DNA of 63,571 nucleotides from Actinomycetes bacterium (GCA_021799615.1 JAJZAC010000002.1:1-63571), one strand, 5' to 3'. Shown: positions 1 to 9,106, counted from the stretch's first letter. The notes: generated from the sequence alone by a model not told the origin. A program made the numbers and translations.

Positions 1-474
1 GCGCTCCGAGGCGGCGAGCGCTGCCTCGGTCGCACGGCGGTGGTCCGGGTGCCCGGTCACGCCTCCGGGGTCGAAGACCAGCAGGAGGTCGGCCTCGACC
101 CGGTCTGCTGCGGCGGTCACCTCCCGGGCCAACTCGGCCAGTGGGACGGAGGCGAGCGATCCGTCCGGGTGGTCGTGGAGCCCGGCCACCGCCGCGCCCA
201 GGGCCGCGGCCGCCGCCGCCAACTCCTGTGCCCGCCGGGTAGCCAGGTCGTCCACCTCGGCGCCCAGGGTCGACGCCTCGCCACGGGTGAGGGACAGCAC
301 GGCGGTCCGGATCCCGCCCTCGGCGAACGCGGCCAGGAGCGCTCCCAGGCCGAACGTCTCGTCGTCGGGATGGGCACACACGGCGAGGACCGAGCGGGCA
401 CCGACGAGGTCACCGGCCACGGCGGACCACGACGGCCCGTACGCCGCAACCGGTCCCCCTGTTCCTGTCTCCAT
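1..474 (-). CDS. PIG-L/LmbE family deacetylase, C-terminus cut by window edge
   Basis: Only the first ~158 residues are visible; the frame runs off the left edge. Residues 34-39 read AHPDDE, the zinc-binding signature of LmbE/PIG-L N-acetyl-sugar deacetylases (the family that includes mycothiol enzymes MshB and Mca). It is followed by a SLTRGEAST segment and, near residues 142-145, an HPDH motif that supplies further metal or catalytic residues. The protein is expected in the cytoplasm, hydrolysing an N-acetyl or amide bond on a sugar or thiol conjugate; the substrate cannot be read from the sequence. ATG at 474 is the first start in frame. A CsoR/CstR-like palindrome sits 34-49 nt upstream and overlaps a possible -10 (TAAGGT on the minus strand), so this gene is the best candidate for repression by it. 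Family call is secure; a mycothiol link is inference. Confidence 0.85.
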   Translation of the reverse strand, partial: METGTGGPVAAYGPSWSAVAGDLVGARSVLAVCAHPDDETFGLGALLAAFAEGGIRTAVLSLTRGEASTLGAEVDDLATRRAQELAAAAAALGAAVAGLHDHPDGSLASVPLAELAREVTAAADRVEADLLLVFDPGGVTGHPDHRRATEAALAASER

Positions 475-507
475 CCGAGGCGCTTCCCCGTCCACGTCCC
501 CGACCTT

Positions 508-523
508 ATACCCCCAGGGGTAT
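508..523. promoter_or_regulatory. CsoR/CstR-type operator palindrome
   Basis: The sequence ATACCCCCAGGGGTAT has perfect 7-bp arms (ATACCCC/GGGGTAT) around two bases. ATACCC-N4-GGGTAT is the type of site bound by CsoR-family repressors (copper sensor CsoR, persulfide sensor CstR). It lies in the divergent region between the PIG-L gene and the flavoprotein reductase, and its edge overlaps the likely -10 of the PIG-L promoter. A second copy of the same ATACCC-N4-GGGTAT pattern occurs at 30531-30546. No CsoR-family regulator gene is in the window. Confidence 0.6.
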
Positions 524-570
524 CTGGTGGCCAGCGCCGGTGGTCGTCCGGGGGTCGGGGCCGGGGCGCG

Positions 571-585
571 TAGGGTGTGTCCATG
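571..585 (+). promoter_or_regulatory. Extended -10 promoter for a leaderless transcript
   Basis: TAGGGT at 571-576 is followed by six bases and an ATG at 583. A -10 hexamer 6-8 nt before ATG is the expected geometry for leaderless mRNAs, which are common in actinobacteria. No convincing -35 element is seen. The same arrangement recurs at other starts in this window. Confidence 0.4.
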
Positions 586-678
586 CTCGGCCGAGGGGCG
601 GTGGCACGGTTGGCGACCGGCCGGCTCCCCGGTCGTGACCGCGTCGTCGAGCCGGAGGATGCACCGTGCGCTTCGTGA
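583..678 (+). CDS. Possible 31-residue leader peptide overlapping the reductase start
   Basis: An ATG at 583, placed 6 nt after a TAGGGT -10 hexamer, opens a 31-codon frame that ends with TGA at 676-678, just inside the downstream reductase gene (GTG at 666). The 13-nt overlap would allow translational coupling between leader and reductase. The peptide (begins MLGRGAVARL) has no recognisable domain and no run of a single amino acid suggestive of attenuation. It could equally be untranslated 5' leader; the evidence is positional only. Confidence 0.3.
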   Translation: MLGRGAVARLATGRLPGRDRVVEPEDAPCAS

Positions 679-2021
679 TCATCGGGGGTGGGCCCGCCGG
701 CAACCAGGCAGCCACCGACGCCGCCCGGCTCGGCGTCGAGGTCACGCTGATCGAGCGCGACATCGTCGGCGGGGCGGCCAACCTGCGCGACTGCGTGCCG
801 TCCAAGGCCATGATCGCCACCGGCGGCGCCATGGCCGACCTGGGGCGCATCGCCGGCATGGGGATCACCGGTGCCAGTGGCACCCTCGACCTCGACATCC
901 TGCGCGCCCGCATCGCCGGCATCACCTCCCACCTCGAGGAGGCGAACCTGCGCATCCTCGAGAGCCAGGACGTCGAGGTGCTGACGGGGCAGGGTCGGCT
1001 GGCCGACGCCCACACCGTCGTGGCCGGCACGGCGGACGGCGAGGTGACCCTGCACGCGGACGCCGTCCTCCTCAGCACCGGCAGCCGGCCCCGCCTGCCG
1101 GCGTGGGCGAACCCCGACGGCGAGCGGATCCTCACCACCCGGGACGCCTACCCGCCGGCCGAGCTGCCCGACCACCTGGTGGTGATCGGCTCCGGCGTGA
1201 CCGGCGTCGAGTTCGTCCACATGTTCTCGTCGCTCGGCTGCCACGTGACGCTCGTCGTGAGCCGGGAGCAAGTGCTCCCCCGCAAGGACCCCGAGGTCGC
1301 CGCCGTGCTGGAGGAGGACTTCCTGCGACGGGGGGTGCGGCTCCTGAAGGGTGCCCGGGCCATCGCCGTGGACCGGAACGCCGACAGCGTCACGGTGACG
1401 TGTGACGACGGGCGGTCGGTGACGGGATCCCACGCCCTGCTGGCCATCGGCTCGATCCCCAACTCGGAGGGACTGGGCCTCGAGCGGGCCGGCGTCGAGG
1501 TCGACCAGGGCGGCTACGTGCCCATCAACCACCACGGGCAGACCAACGTGCCCCACATCTACGCGGCCGGCGACCTGTCGGGCAAGCTCCCCCTGTCGTC
1601 GGTGGCCGCCATGCAGGGTCGCAAGATCGCCGAGCACGTGGTCGGAGGGCACTCCGTCGCCCACCGCCACCTGAACTACGACAAGGCGGCATCGGCCATC
1701 TTCACCGAACCGGAGATCGCCGACGTCGGTCTGGCCGAAGCCGACGCCTTCGCCGAGGGCCGCAAGATCCGGGTGACGAAGGTGCCGTTCGCCGCCAACG
1801 CCCGGGCTGTCATCGACAACGACCCCCGAGGGTTCGTGAAGATCATCTCCGATCCCGCCACCGGGGTCATCCTGGGAGGCTCCATCGTCGGGCGGCACGC
1901 CGCCGAGCTGATCTCCGTCCTGGCGGTGGCGGTGACGGCGGGGCTCCGGGTGGCGGACATCGTCGAGTCGATGCTCGTCCACCCGGCGCTGGCCGAGGCG
2001 CTGGCCGACGCAGCGGACTGA
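666..2021 (+). CDS. LpdA-like NAD(P)H flavoprotein disulfide/quinone reductase with a single active-site Cys
   Basis: The 451-residue protein has the full class I pyridine nucleotide-disulfide oxidoreductase layout: FAD-binding GGGPAGNQAA at the N-terminus, NAD(P)-binding VIGSGVTGVE near residue 175, a YAAGD FAD motif near 300, and a C-terminal dimerisation domain. The redox motif reads GGAANLRDCVPSK, keeping only the second cysteine (C43) of the usual CxxxxC pair, while the C-terminal His-Glu dyad (H439, E444) is retained. Loss of the first Cys is the hallmark of mycobacterial LpdA (Rv3303c), an NAD(P)H:quinone reductase rather than a lipoamide dehydrogenase. GTG at 666 is chosen because GGAGGA lies 7 nt upstream. 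Single-Cys chemistry is also used by CoA-disulfide/persulfide reductases, which fits the CsoR/CstR-like site upstream, but this is inference. Confidence 0.85.
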   Translation: MRFVIIGGGPAGNQAATDAARLGVEVTLIERDIVGGAANLRDCVPSKAMIATGGAMADLGRIAGMGITGASGTLDLDILRARIAGITSHLEEANLRILESQDVEVLTGQGRLADAHTVVAGTADGEVTLHADAVLLSTGSRPRLPAWANPDGERILTTRDAYPPAELPDHLVVIGSGVTGVEFVHMFSSLGCHVTLVVSREQVLPRKDPEVAAVLEEDFLRRGVRLLKGARAIAVDRNADSVTVTCDDGRSVTGSHALLAIGSIPNSEGLGLERAGVEVDQGGYVPINHHGQTNVPHIYAAGDLSGKLPLSSVAAMQGRKIAEHVVGGHSVAHRHLNYDKAASAIFTEPEIADVGLAEADAFAEGRKIRVTKVPFAANARAVIDNDPRGFVKIISDPATGVILGGSIVGRHAAELISVLAVAVTAGLRVADIVESMLVHPALAEALADAAD

Positions 2022-2169
2022 CCGCAGCGAGCGTCCTCCTGCCACCAGTTCCGTCGCCACCGGTTCGGTCGCCCCGCCACCTGGCCGCCGACGAGCGGTT
2101 CATCCGGGCGTACACCGGGCACGTGGCCGGCCGGACGGATCCCGACATCTCCCCCGCTCCGCCGACAGG

Positions 2170-4248
2170 TCAGCCCGCGTCGGTGGCCAGTTTCCGCAGG
2201 ACCTCCTCGTCCGCCTCCCGGCCTACCACGGCAAGCCGGTCGTGGGCTCGGAGGCGGGTCTCACCGTTCGGCACGAAGATCTCGCTCCCCCGTTGGACGG
2301 ACGTGATGAGCGCTCCCGGTGGGAGGCCGGCCTCCATGACGGCCCGACCGTCGAGCCGGGATCCTTCGGCCACCTCCACCTCGATCATCCCCGACGAACG
2401 GCCGACCCCTTCGAGAGTCCGCAGGCCCGACAGGAGCGACTGCCGGTAGCTGGCCACCAGGTCCGGGATGGCGAGAGTGCCCACCACGTGGCGGTCGTCG
2501 TCGAGCACGGTGATCCACCCGTCGCTCGACGCCGTCAGCGAATCGAGAGCCTCGTCGAGCGTCCGGTCCCGTGCCGTCGACGGCGCCGTCGCGTCGACCA
2601 GTGCGCCCACATCGGCCACGCCCGGCGCGGCCTCCGCCAACCTGGCGGCCGACACCGTGCCGGCCCACCGTCCCTCGGCGTCCACCACCGGGACACCCGG
2701 CACCCCGGCCGCCTCGACCGCCGCGAAGGCGTCGGCCGGCGACGTCGAGTCCCGCATGACGAGGCGCGGGAGCGCCATGGCCCGGTCCACGGTGACGTTG
2801 GCCAGCAGGGGCATGCCCACCACCATCCGCTGCGACAGGCTGTCGGCACGGCTCTTCAACTGGCTGCGGTAGATGGTGTCGTCGTTGCGCCGGACGATGA
2901 TCCAGGCCAGGCCCACGGCCAGCATGGCCGGCGCCAGGATCGGCAGGCTCCCGGTCATCTCGGCCACCATGATCATCACGGCCAGCGGTGCCCGCGAGAT
3001 CGAGCCGAAGCAGCACATCATCCCCACGATCACGAACGGCGCCGGGTCGCTGCCCATGCTGTGGAAGCTCGGCTCGAAGAGCCGCCACACGGCGGCACCG
3101 ACGAACGCCCCGATCACCATGCCCGGCCCGAAGATCCCGCCGGATCCACCCGAGCCGATGGACAGTCCGGTGGCCACGATGCGCAGGAACGGCAGGGCGA
3201 CGACGATCCAGAGCGGCAGGGACAGGAGGTCGTGCCCCAGGCCCGTCTGCACCCACCCGTACCCGGTGCCGAGCACTTCGGGCACGGCCAGGCCCATCAG
3301 CCCGACGACGAGGCCGGCCAGGCCGGGATTGACCCAGCGGGGCACGGGCAGCCGCGTGAACACCTCGGCCATGCCGTAGAAACCCTTGGCGTAGAGCAGG
3401 CCGACCACCCCGCCGACCACCCCGATCAGGGCGAAGAAGACCAGGTTGGTGGGATCCACCAGCCGGCCGCTGAAGGCGAACCCGAACAGGGGTGAGAACC
3501 CGGTCCACGACGCGAACACCACGTAGCCGACGATGGCGGCGAAGAACGACGGGAGCAGGGCGGAGGGATCGATGTCGTCGCGGTAGAGGATCTCGGTGGA
3601 GAGCACGGCACCGCCCAGGGGAGCGCCGAAGATGGCGCCGATGCCCGAGCCGATGCCGGCCGAGACGGCGATGCGGGCGTCGTTCGGGCTGAGGTCGAGG
3701 AGCCGGGCCAGCAGCGAGCCGAACCCGGCGCTGATCTGTCCGGTGGGGCCCTCGCGGCCGCCGGATCCCCCCGAGCCGATGGTGATGGCCGACGCCACGA
3801 TCTTGACGACCACGGCCCGGAACCGGATACCGCGGGGGTTGTGGTGGACGGCGGCGATGGCGGCGTCGGTCCCGTGGCCCTCCGCCTCGGGTGCGAAGCC
3901 GAAGACGATGGCCCCGGCGAGCAGGCCGCCCCCGCCGACCACCAACGGCAGGGCCCACGGGCGGGCGAACCCGGAGGAGGCGGCGTGGAGCCCCTCGCCC
4001 ACCGGCGTGGGCACCGTGTAGCCGACGAGGACCTCGAGGAAGACGTGGGTGGCCAGCACCAGCGCCTCGTAGAAGACGAGGGCGCCGAACCCGGCGATGG
4101 CACCGATCAGCGTCCCGAGGACGAGCCACCGCTGCAGGTACGAGGTGCCGCCGATCCACCGGGCCAGGCGGGCGGTCGCGGCCCGGCGCTCCGCCCGGCG
4201 GCCCGCCCGGCGCTCCGCCCGGGCATCGCTCGCCGGACCTGGGCTCAC
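2170..4248 (-). CDS. ClC-type chloride channel/antiporter with CBS and RCK_C domains
   Basis: The 692-residue protein starts with ~28 charged residues, then a ClC membrane domain to about residue 450. Recognisable ion-path motifs are GREGP (gating glutamate) near residue 170 and GSGGSGGIFGPG near residue 355; the usual GSGIP is replaced by GHGTD, as in some CBS-bearing ClC proteins. A pair of CBS domains follows (about 465-605), then a TrkA_C/RCK_C domain to the end, so transport is probably gated by nucleotide or small-ligand binding. The GTG at 4248 overlaps the TGA of the upstream marR-type gene by 4 nt (GTGA), indicating translational coupling. Gating Glu is present, so Cl-/H+ exchange is likelier than pure channel behaviour; that is inferred from the family. 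Confidence 0.9.
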   Translation of the reverse strand: MSPGPASDARAERRAGRRAERRAATARLARWIGGTSYLQRWLVLGTLIGAIAGFGALVFYEALVLATHVFLEVLVGYTVPTPVGEGLHAASSGFARPWALPLVVGGGGLLAGAIVFGFAPEAEGHGTDAAIAAVHHNPRGIRFRAVVVKIVASAITIGSGGSGGREGPTGQISAGFGSLLARLLDLSPNDARIAVSAGIGSGIGAIFGAPLGGAVLSTEILYRDDIDPSALLPSFFAAIVGYVVFASWTGFSPLFGFAFSGRLVDPTNLVFFALIGVVGGVVGLLYAKGFYGMAEVFTRLPVPRWVNPGLAGLVVGLMGLAVPEVLGTGYGWVQTGLGHDLLSLPLWIVVALPFLRIVATGLSIGSGGSGGIFGPGMVIGAFVGAAVWRLFEPSFHSMGSDPAPFVIVGMMCCFGSISRAPLAVMIMVAEMTGSLPILAPAMLAVGLAWIIVRRNDDTIYRSQLKSRADSLSQRMVVGMPLLANVTVDRAMALPRLVMRDSTSPADAFAAVEAAGVPGVPVVDAEGRWAGTVSAARLAEAAPGVADVGALVDATAPSTARDRTLDEALDSLTASSDGWITVLDDDRHVVGTLAIPDLVASYRQSLLSGLRTLEGVGRSSGMIEVEVAEGSRLDGRAVMEAGLPPGALITSVQRGSEIFVPNGETRLRAHDRLAVVGREADEEVLRKLATDAG

Positions 4249-4787
4249 AGCTCCCACCCCGCCGACCAGTCCTGGTCCGGTACCGCCCCGGCGGCGGCAC
4301 TGAAGGAGCCGAGCGCGTCGACGAGGGCGGTCATCGTGGACCCGGGCATGCCGGCCAACAGGCTGGCCAGCTCCGCCCGGCGCCGGACCGTGACCTCGTC
4401 CACCAACCGGCGGCCCGCGGGCGCGAGGGTGATCCGAACCACGCGCCGGTCGGTGCGTTCGTGGCGCCGGCGGACCAGCCCCTTGGCCACCAGCCGGTCG
4501 CACATCCGGGTGGCGGTGGGCGGGGTCACGGCCAGGGCATCGGCCAGCGACGCCACCGTCTGAGGCCCGAGCGATGCCAGCACCACCAGCGTGCGGTACT
4601 GGGCCAGGGTCACCTCCTCGCCGGCGTCGCCGAGCGAGCGGGCGGCGAGGCCGACGAAGACGCGGCTGGCCGAGAGCAGGGCGTCGACCACCGCGTCGGT
4701 CGGCCGGTCCGGACCGGCGGCACCTCGCGCCCCACCGGTCCCTCCCGACCGTGGGGCTCGTCCGACCGCGCCGTCGTCCACTTGCAT
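4245..4787 (-). CDS. MarR family transcriptional regulator
   Basis: A 180-residue protein with a winged-helix core (about residues 55-145) containing TLAQYRTLVVLAS, the recognition segment SLADALAVTPPTATRMCDRL and the wing RRRHERTDRRVVRITL, all typical of MarR repressors. The first 30 residues are Gly/Arg/Pro-rich and probably disordered. It is the first gene of a two-gene unit with the ClC protein (4-nt overlap), so it probably controls that transporter. ATG at 4787 lies 8 nt downstream of a 15-bp palindrome (4795-4809), which fits autoregulation. Inducer unknown. Confidence 0.85.
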   Translation of the reverse strand: MQVDDGAVGRAPRSGGTGGARGAAGPDRPTDAVVDALLSASRVFVGLAARSLGDAGEEVTLAQYRTLVVLASLGPQTVASLADALAVTPPTATRMCDRLVAKGLVRRRHERTDRRVVRITLAPAGRRLVDEVTVRRRAELASLLAGMPGSTMTALVDALGSFSAAAGAVPDQDWSAGWEL

Positions 4788-4794
4788 GCCCTAA

Positions 4795-4809
4795 TAGTTG
4801 CAGCAGCTA
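4795..4809. promoter_or_regulatory. Putative MarR operator
   Basis: TAGTTGCAGCAGCTA is an inverted repeat TAGNTGC-N-GCANCTA located between the divergent marR-type gene (start 4787) and thioesterase gene (start 4906). MarR regulators commonly bind such palindromes in their own promoter. Inferred from symmetry and position only. Confidence 0.45.
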
Positions 4810-4893
4810 ATCGCTTGCACAAGCGGAGCCCGCCCGGGAACCGCCGGCGCCGGGGAGCGGCACGGGCCAGGTCGGCGCCGGCCAGGCTCGGCC

Positions 4894-4908
4894 TAAGCTG
4901 CGCCGATG
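4894..4908 (+). promoter_or_regulatory. -10 element for leaderless thioesterase mRNA
   Basis: TAAGCT at 4894-4899 precedes the ATG at 4906 by six bases, and there is no Shine-Dalgarno sequence between them. This is the leaderless geometry seen at several genes here. Confidence 0.45.
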
Positions 4909-5742
4909 GACGCACAGCAGTTCCTCGGCATCGAGGCCACCGACGACCCTGCCCGCTGGCGCCAGCCGGTCACCCCTGCCGTCTCCACGCCGGGGCGGTT
5001 CCTCTTCGGCGGGTGCGGCCTCGGATCGGGCATCGCCGCCCTCGAGGCCGTCTCGGGCCGGCCGGCGGTGTGGGCCACCGCCCAGTACCTCTCGTTCGCA
5101 CCCACCGGATCCGTCCTCTACTGGACGGTGGAGCCGGCGGTGTCGGGCCGCCACATCACCCAGGCCCGTGCCGTCGGTCACGTCGACGGTACGGAGATCC
5201 TGACCGTGAACGCGGCCTTGGCCGAGCACACCGACAGCGGCGTGGTCGGGGGCACGTGGATGGAGGCGCCCGACGTGCCCGACCCCGACCGGTGCCCGGT
5301 CCGGGAACGGCCCGAGCTCTTCGAAGAGACCATCTTCTCCCATGTCGAGCAGCGACTGGCCGCGGGGGCGGACCCCATGGCCGTGGACGCGGCACCGGGC
5401 AACCCCCGGGCGGTGTGGTGGTTCCACATCCCCGGCCACCTGTCGCCGTCGGCGGCGACACTGGCCATCGTCGGCGACTACGTGAGCGGCGGCGTGTCCC
5501 AGCCGGTCGGCCGGCCCACCATGAGCAGGAGCCTCGACAACACCCTCCGGGTCGCCTCCCTCGTCCCGACCGAGTGGCTCCTGTGCGACGTGCAGATCCA
5601 TGCGGTGACCGGCGGCTTCGCCCACGGGCTGGCCCACCTCTACGCCGAGGACCGGACCTACCTCGGGACGGCCAGCCAGTCGATGAGCGTGCGCCCGTGG
5701 AGCGCGGAGCGCATCGCGCAGATGCGAGCGCGATCGCGCTGA
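4906..5742 (+). CDS. Acyl-CoA thioesterase (TesB-like double hot-dog)
   Basis: The 278-residue protein has the layout of actinobacterial TesB-like thioesterases: an N-terminal hot-dog half with [15 protein letters not shown] and a C-terminal half ending in SMDN-like text (here RSLDNTLRV), followed by WLLCDVQ and [20 protein letters not shown] near the end. Length is typical for acyl-CoA thioesterase II relatives (about 280). It would hydrolyse acyl-CoA esters in the cytoplasm, probably in fatty acid or steroid side-chain metabolism. The start at 4906 has no ribosome binding site but sits 6 nt after a -10-like TAAGCT. It is divergent from the marR-ClC unit and may share its regulation. Confidence 0.85.
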   Translation: MDAQQFLGIEATDDPARWRQPVTPAVSTPGRFLFGGCGLGSGIAALEAVSGRPAVWATAQYLSFAPTGSVLYWTVEPAVSGRHITQARAVGHVDGTEILTVNAALAEHTDSGVVGGTWMEAPDVPDPDRCPVRERPELFEETIFSHVEQRLAAGADPMAVDAAPGNPRAVWWFHIPGHLSPSAATLAIVGDYVSGGVSQPVGRPTMSRSLDNTLRVASLVPTEWLLCDVQIHAVTGGFAHGLAHLYAEDRTYLGTASQSMSVRPWSAERIAQMRARSR

Positions 5743-5818
5743 CCCGCTCGGCCCGTGCTCCCGGTGCCGCGACCGCGGGCCAGGCCGGGTCCCGGGGCCG
5801 GCAGTGGCAGCGGGTACC

Positions 5819-7438
5819 TCAGGGCACGGGTCGGCGGGGGCCCGGCTCCTGGGTCGGCATGGCCTGGGTGGCGGCCTGGGGGTAGGGCGGCTGGCTGTTC
5901 CCCAGCTCGATGAGGTCGAGCTGGGTGCACCCCATGGCGAGCGCCTTGTTCGAGTTGTAGCCGGCGGTGGACGGCAGCGACGGTGCCGACGTGTCGGGCC
6001 GCTTCATCTGGAGGGTCGCCGTCAGGTCGCCGACCGTCTTGCGCCGCCACGCCGAGATGTTGGGGGCGGCGACGCCGAAGCGCTCCTCGAGGAACCGGAG
6101 CTGCGAGGTGTGGTCGAACGTGTCGGAACACACGTACCCGCCCCGGCTGAACGGGGAGACGACCAGCATGGGCACCCGCATCCCCAGGCCGATGGGACCG
6201 TTCACACCCGACGCGTTGGACGGGAGCGGCGACACCGTCACGTACTCGCCGGGCGTCCCCGGTGGCGGGGTCGGCGGGGGGACGTGGTCGAAGAACCCGT
6301 CGTTCTCGTCGTACGAGATGAACAGGACCGTCTTCGCCCAGGTCTCGGGGGACGAGAGCAGGGCCTGGATGACCTGGTCGATGAAGAGGGCGCCCAGGAT
6401 CGGCGGCGCCGGCGGGTGCTCGTCGGAACCGAGCGGCGGGATGATCCACGACACCGCCGGCAGGGTGCCCGCCCGGATGTCGGCCGTGAACGTGTCGGGG
6501 AAGATGGGGTTGAACGCCTTCTGGTAGAGGGCGCTGGTCGGGTCCTGGTACTGGGAGAAGTACGGGAGGATGGCGTCGGAGATGAACAGCACGTCGGGGC
6601 TGTCGGCACGGTAGGGGGAGCCCGAGGGTGTGTAGACCTTCCAGCTGACCCCGGCGTCCTCCAGCACCTCGGGCATGGTCGGCCAGTTCACGCTGAAACG
6701 GGCGGACGGCGACGGGTTGGTGATGAGCACGGGTCCGCCGTGGGCACCCGTCGGGTCGATCGTCCCCGAGATCGACATCAGACGGTTGGGATGGGTCGGC
6801 CCCAGCACCGAGGCGTGGTACCCGTCGCAGATGGTGAAGGCGTCGGCCAGCGCGTAGTGGTAGGGGAGATCGGCCCGCGTGTAGTACCCCATCGTCAGGA
6901 TCCCGTTCGCCGGCCCCTCGTTCGCCGGCGACGTGTGGGTGGTGACGAACGCGTCCATCTTGCCGCCGTCCCAGCACTGGTGCTGCGGCCCCCAGTTGTG
7001 GGTCAGGTCGTGGGTGCACTCGCCCATGCCCGACGTGGTGTCGAGGCGGAATGGCAGCTGGCGTCCGACCGGCGTCCGGGTGGTGTTGGCCGGGAACGCC
7101 TGCGAGAACGCCCCCAGGCTGCCGGCCGGGTGGTCATCGAAGCCGCGCACGCCGCGGTACGTGCCGAAGTAGTGGTCGAAGGACCGGTTCTCCATCATCA
7201 GGTACACGACGTGCTCGACCGCCCCGAGGTCGGAACCGGCCGGCACGGTCGTGCTCGCCTTGGAGATCGTTCCCGAACTGCCACAGGCGGCCGCCAGCAC
7301 TCCGGCACCGGCGGCCAGCGCACCGCCGAGGAAGGTCCGGCGGTCCAGGGGAAGGCGCATCGACGACGCACCCGAGCGCGCTCGAGCCACTGCCCGGGCC
7401 CGCTCCCCGTCGTGCTCTCCTGCTCGATCTCTCACCAT
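5819..7438 (-). CDS. Tat-exported phospholipase C / phosphoesterase family protein
   Basis: A 539-residue protein of the non-specific phospholipase C/acid phosphatase AcpA superfamily. Residues 31-52 form a twin-arginine signal ([15 protein letters not shown], then AAAC), so it is exported folded; the Cys at 52 might be lipidated, although the lipobox is imperfect. The catalytic region begins [17 protein letters not shown] (E and N metal/nucleophile region) and ends with [16 protein letters not shown] and a C-terminal [10 protein letters not shown] segment, as in the family. It would cleave phosphate or phosphodiester bonds outside the cell, for phosphate scavenging or lipid turnover. ATG 7438 is preferred over the internal ATG at 7360 because AGGGGG precedes it at 7 nt; the first ~27 residues before the Tat signal are unusually long. 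Confidence 0.88.
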   Translation of the reverse strand: MVRDRAGEHDGERARAVARARSGASSMRLPLDRRTFLGGALAAGAGVLAAACGSSGTISKASTTVPAGSDLGAVEHVVYLMMENRSFDHYFGTYRGVRGFDDHPAGSLGAFSQAFPANTTRTPVGRQLPFRLDTTSGMGECTHDLTHNWGPQHQCWDGGKMDAFVTTHTSPANEGPANGILTMGYYTRADLPYHYALADAFTICDGYHASVLGPTHPNRLMSISGTIDPTGAHGGPVLITNPSPSARFSVNWPTMPEVLEDAGVSWKVYTPSGSPYRADSPDVLFISDAILPYFSQYQDPTSALYQKAFNPIFPDTFTADIRAGTLPAVSWIIPPLGSDEHPPAPPILGALFIDQVIQALLSSPETWAKTVLFISYDENDGFFDHVPPPTPPPGTPGEYVTVSPLPSNASGVNGPIGLGMRVPMLVVSPFSRGGYVCSDTFDHTSQLRFLEERFGVAAPNISAWRRKTVGDLTATLQMKRPDTSAPSLPSTAGYNSNKALAMGCTQLDLIELGNSQPPYPQAATQAMPTQEPGPRRPVP

Positions 7439-7561
7439 GGTGCCCCCTGTCGTCGTTGCCCGGAGTGCCCGGTCCCGGTGGCCACCGCTCGGTGGTCCGT
7501 GGGCCGGACATGTGTCGTCGAGGTGAACGATAGGCAACCGGAGCCCGACGGGGGGGATCCT

Positions 7562-7618
7562 CCGGTCCCGGGGCCCTGGCAGGCCGGTCCCGGGGCCCTG
7601 GCAGGCCGGTCCCGGGGG
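7562..7618. repeat. 22-bp tandem repeat, 2.6 copies
   Basis: The unit ccggtcccggggccctggc plus agg is repeated exactly at 7562-7583 and 7584-7605, with a partial third copy. It lies between the divergent phospholipase and TrpB-like genes, upstream of the latter's likely -10 (TAGGTT, 7633-7638). GC-rich short tandem repeats of this kind recur at gene borders throughout the window. Confidence 0.8.
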
Positions 7619-7672
7619 ACCACCGGCCGTAGTAGGTTCAGCGCCACGTTCCAAGCGACCCAGGGGGACTCC

Positions 7673-9052
7673 ATGGCACTCGACGACACGGTCCGGCAGC
7701 ACAAGTTCGTGCTCGACGAGAGCCAGATGCCGACCGCCTGGTACAACGTCATCCCCGACCTCCCCTCGCCGCCGCCGCCGCCGCTGCACCCGGGCACCCT
7801 GGAGCCCGCCGGTCCCGACGACCTGGCGCCGCTCTTCCCGATGGACCTCATCCTCCAGGAGGTGTCCACCGACCGCTACATCGACATCCCCGGCGGTGTG
7901 CTCGACGCCTACCGCCACTGGCGCCCCTCCCCCCTCTACCGGGCCCACCGCCTGGAGCAGGCCCTCGGCACCCCGGCCCGCATCTACTACAAGTACGAGG
8001 GCGTCTCGCCCGCCGGTTCCCACAAGCCGAACACGGCGGTCCCGCAGGCCTACTACAACGCCAAGGCCGGCGTGACCAAGCTCACCACCGAGACGGGAGC
8101 AGGCCAGTGGGGCACGGCGCTGGCGTACGCCTGCGCCCTCTACGGCCTCGAGTGCGAGATCTGGCAGGTCGGCGCCTCGTACGACCAGAAGCCCTACCGG
8201 CGGATCATGATGGAGGTGTTCGGCGGCACGGTCCACCGTTCCCCGAGTCCCGACACCGCGTCGGGCCGCGCCGCCCTGGCGCAGAACGCCGACCACCCCG
8301 GTTCGCTCGGCATCGCCATCTCCGAGGCCGTCGAGGTGGCCGCCGCCCATCCCGAGTACCGGTACGCGCTGGGCAGCGTGCTCAACCACGTCCTGCTCCA
8401 CCAGACGGTCATCGGCGAGGAGGCCATCCTCCAGCTGCGCATGGCCGGCGAGGACGGGCCCGACCTGCTGGTCGGGTGCACCGGCGGGGGGTCGAACTTC
8501 GGCGGCCTGTCGTTCCCGTTCCTGCGGGAGAAGTTGGCCGGCCGGATGAACCCGGTGATCCGGGCGGTCGAGCCGGCCTCGTGCCCGTCGCTGACCCGGG
8601 GCGTCTACGCCTACGACTTCGGCGACACGGCCGGGCTGACGCCCCTGGTCAAGATGCACACGCTCGGGCACGACTTCATCCCCGATCCCATCCACGCCGG
8701 CGGCCTCCGGTACCACGGCATGGCGCCGCTCATCTCGCACATCTACGAGCTCGGGCTGATGGAAGCCATCGCCGTCCCGCAAACGGAGTGCTTCGCCGCC
8801 GCCGTGCAGTTCGCCCGGACCGAGGGCATCGTCCCCGCGCCCGAGCCCACCCACGCCATCGCCGCTGCCGTCCGGGAGGCGCTGGCCTGCAAGGAGACGG
8901 GCGAGGAGAAGGTCATCCTCACCGCGCTGTGCGGCCACGGGCACCTCGACCTCGCCGCCTACGAGTCGTACCTGTCGGGGGCCATGCTCGACGAGGACGT
9001 CACCGACGAACGGTTCGCCGCCGCGCTCGCCACCGTCCCGTCGGTGGGCTGA
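7673..9052 (+). CDS. TrpB-like PLP-dependent enzyme (TrpB2 type)
   Basis: A 459-residue fold-type II PLP enzyme of the second tryptophan synthase beta family (TrpB2). The PLP lysine is K118 in [10 protein letters not shown], and the phosphate-binding loop is [11 protein letters not shown]. The long N-terminal extension with a [13 protein letters not shown] stretch and the motif [12 protein letters not shown] are typical of TrpB2 proteins. The family condenses serine or phosphoserine with indole in some organisms; no trpA is adjacent, so a stand-alone indole-salvage role or another beta-replacement is possible. The ATG at 7673 is supported by AGGGGGA 6 nt upstream. Transcription probably starts after a TAGGTT -10 at 7633. 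Confidence 0.88.
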   Translation: MALDDTVRQHKFVLDESQMPTAWYNVIPDLPSPPPPPLHPGTLEPAGPDDLAPLFPMDLILQEVSTDRYIDIPGGVLDAYRHWRPSPLYRAHRLEQALGTPARIYYKYEGVSPAGSHKPNTAVPQAYYNAKAGVTKLTTETGAGQWGTALAYACALYGLECEIWQVGASYDQKPYRRIMMEVFGGTVHRSPSPDTASGRAALAQNADHPGSLGIAISEAVEVAAAHPEYRYALGSVLNHVLLHQTVIGEEAILQLRMAGEDGPDLLVGCTGGGSNFGGLSFPFLREKLAGRMNPVIRAVEPASCPSLTRGVYAYDFGDTAGLTPLVKMHTLGHDFIPDPIHAGGLRYHGMAPLISHIYELGLMEAIAVPQTECFAAAVQFARTEGIVPAPEPTHAIAAAVREALACKETGEEKVILTALCGHGHLDLAAYESYLSGAMLDEDVTDERFAAALATVPSVG

Positions 9053-9106
9053 GCCCGGGCCGCAACCCGGCACGGCCGGCCCGGCTGAACACGGGCTGAG
9101 CCCGGG

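Noticed and set aside
117-2060. A 647-codon minus-strand frame covering the flavoprotein reductase
   Set aside because: Antisense shadow typical of high-GC DNA; the plus-strand gene has all expected motifs.
5819-9073. A continuous minus-strand frame of 1084 codons that seems to fuse a long N-terminal part to the phospholipase
   Set aside because: The N-terminal half is antisense to the TrpB-like gene and has no domain; a good ribosome site and Tat signal define the start at 7438.
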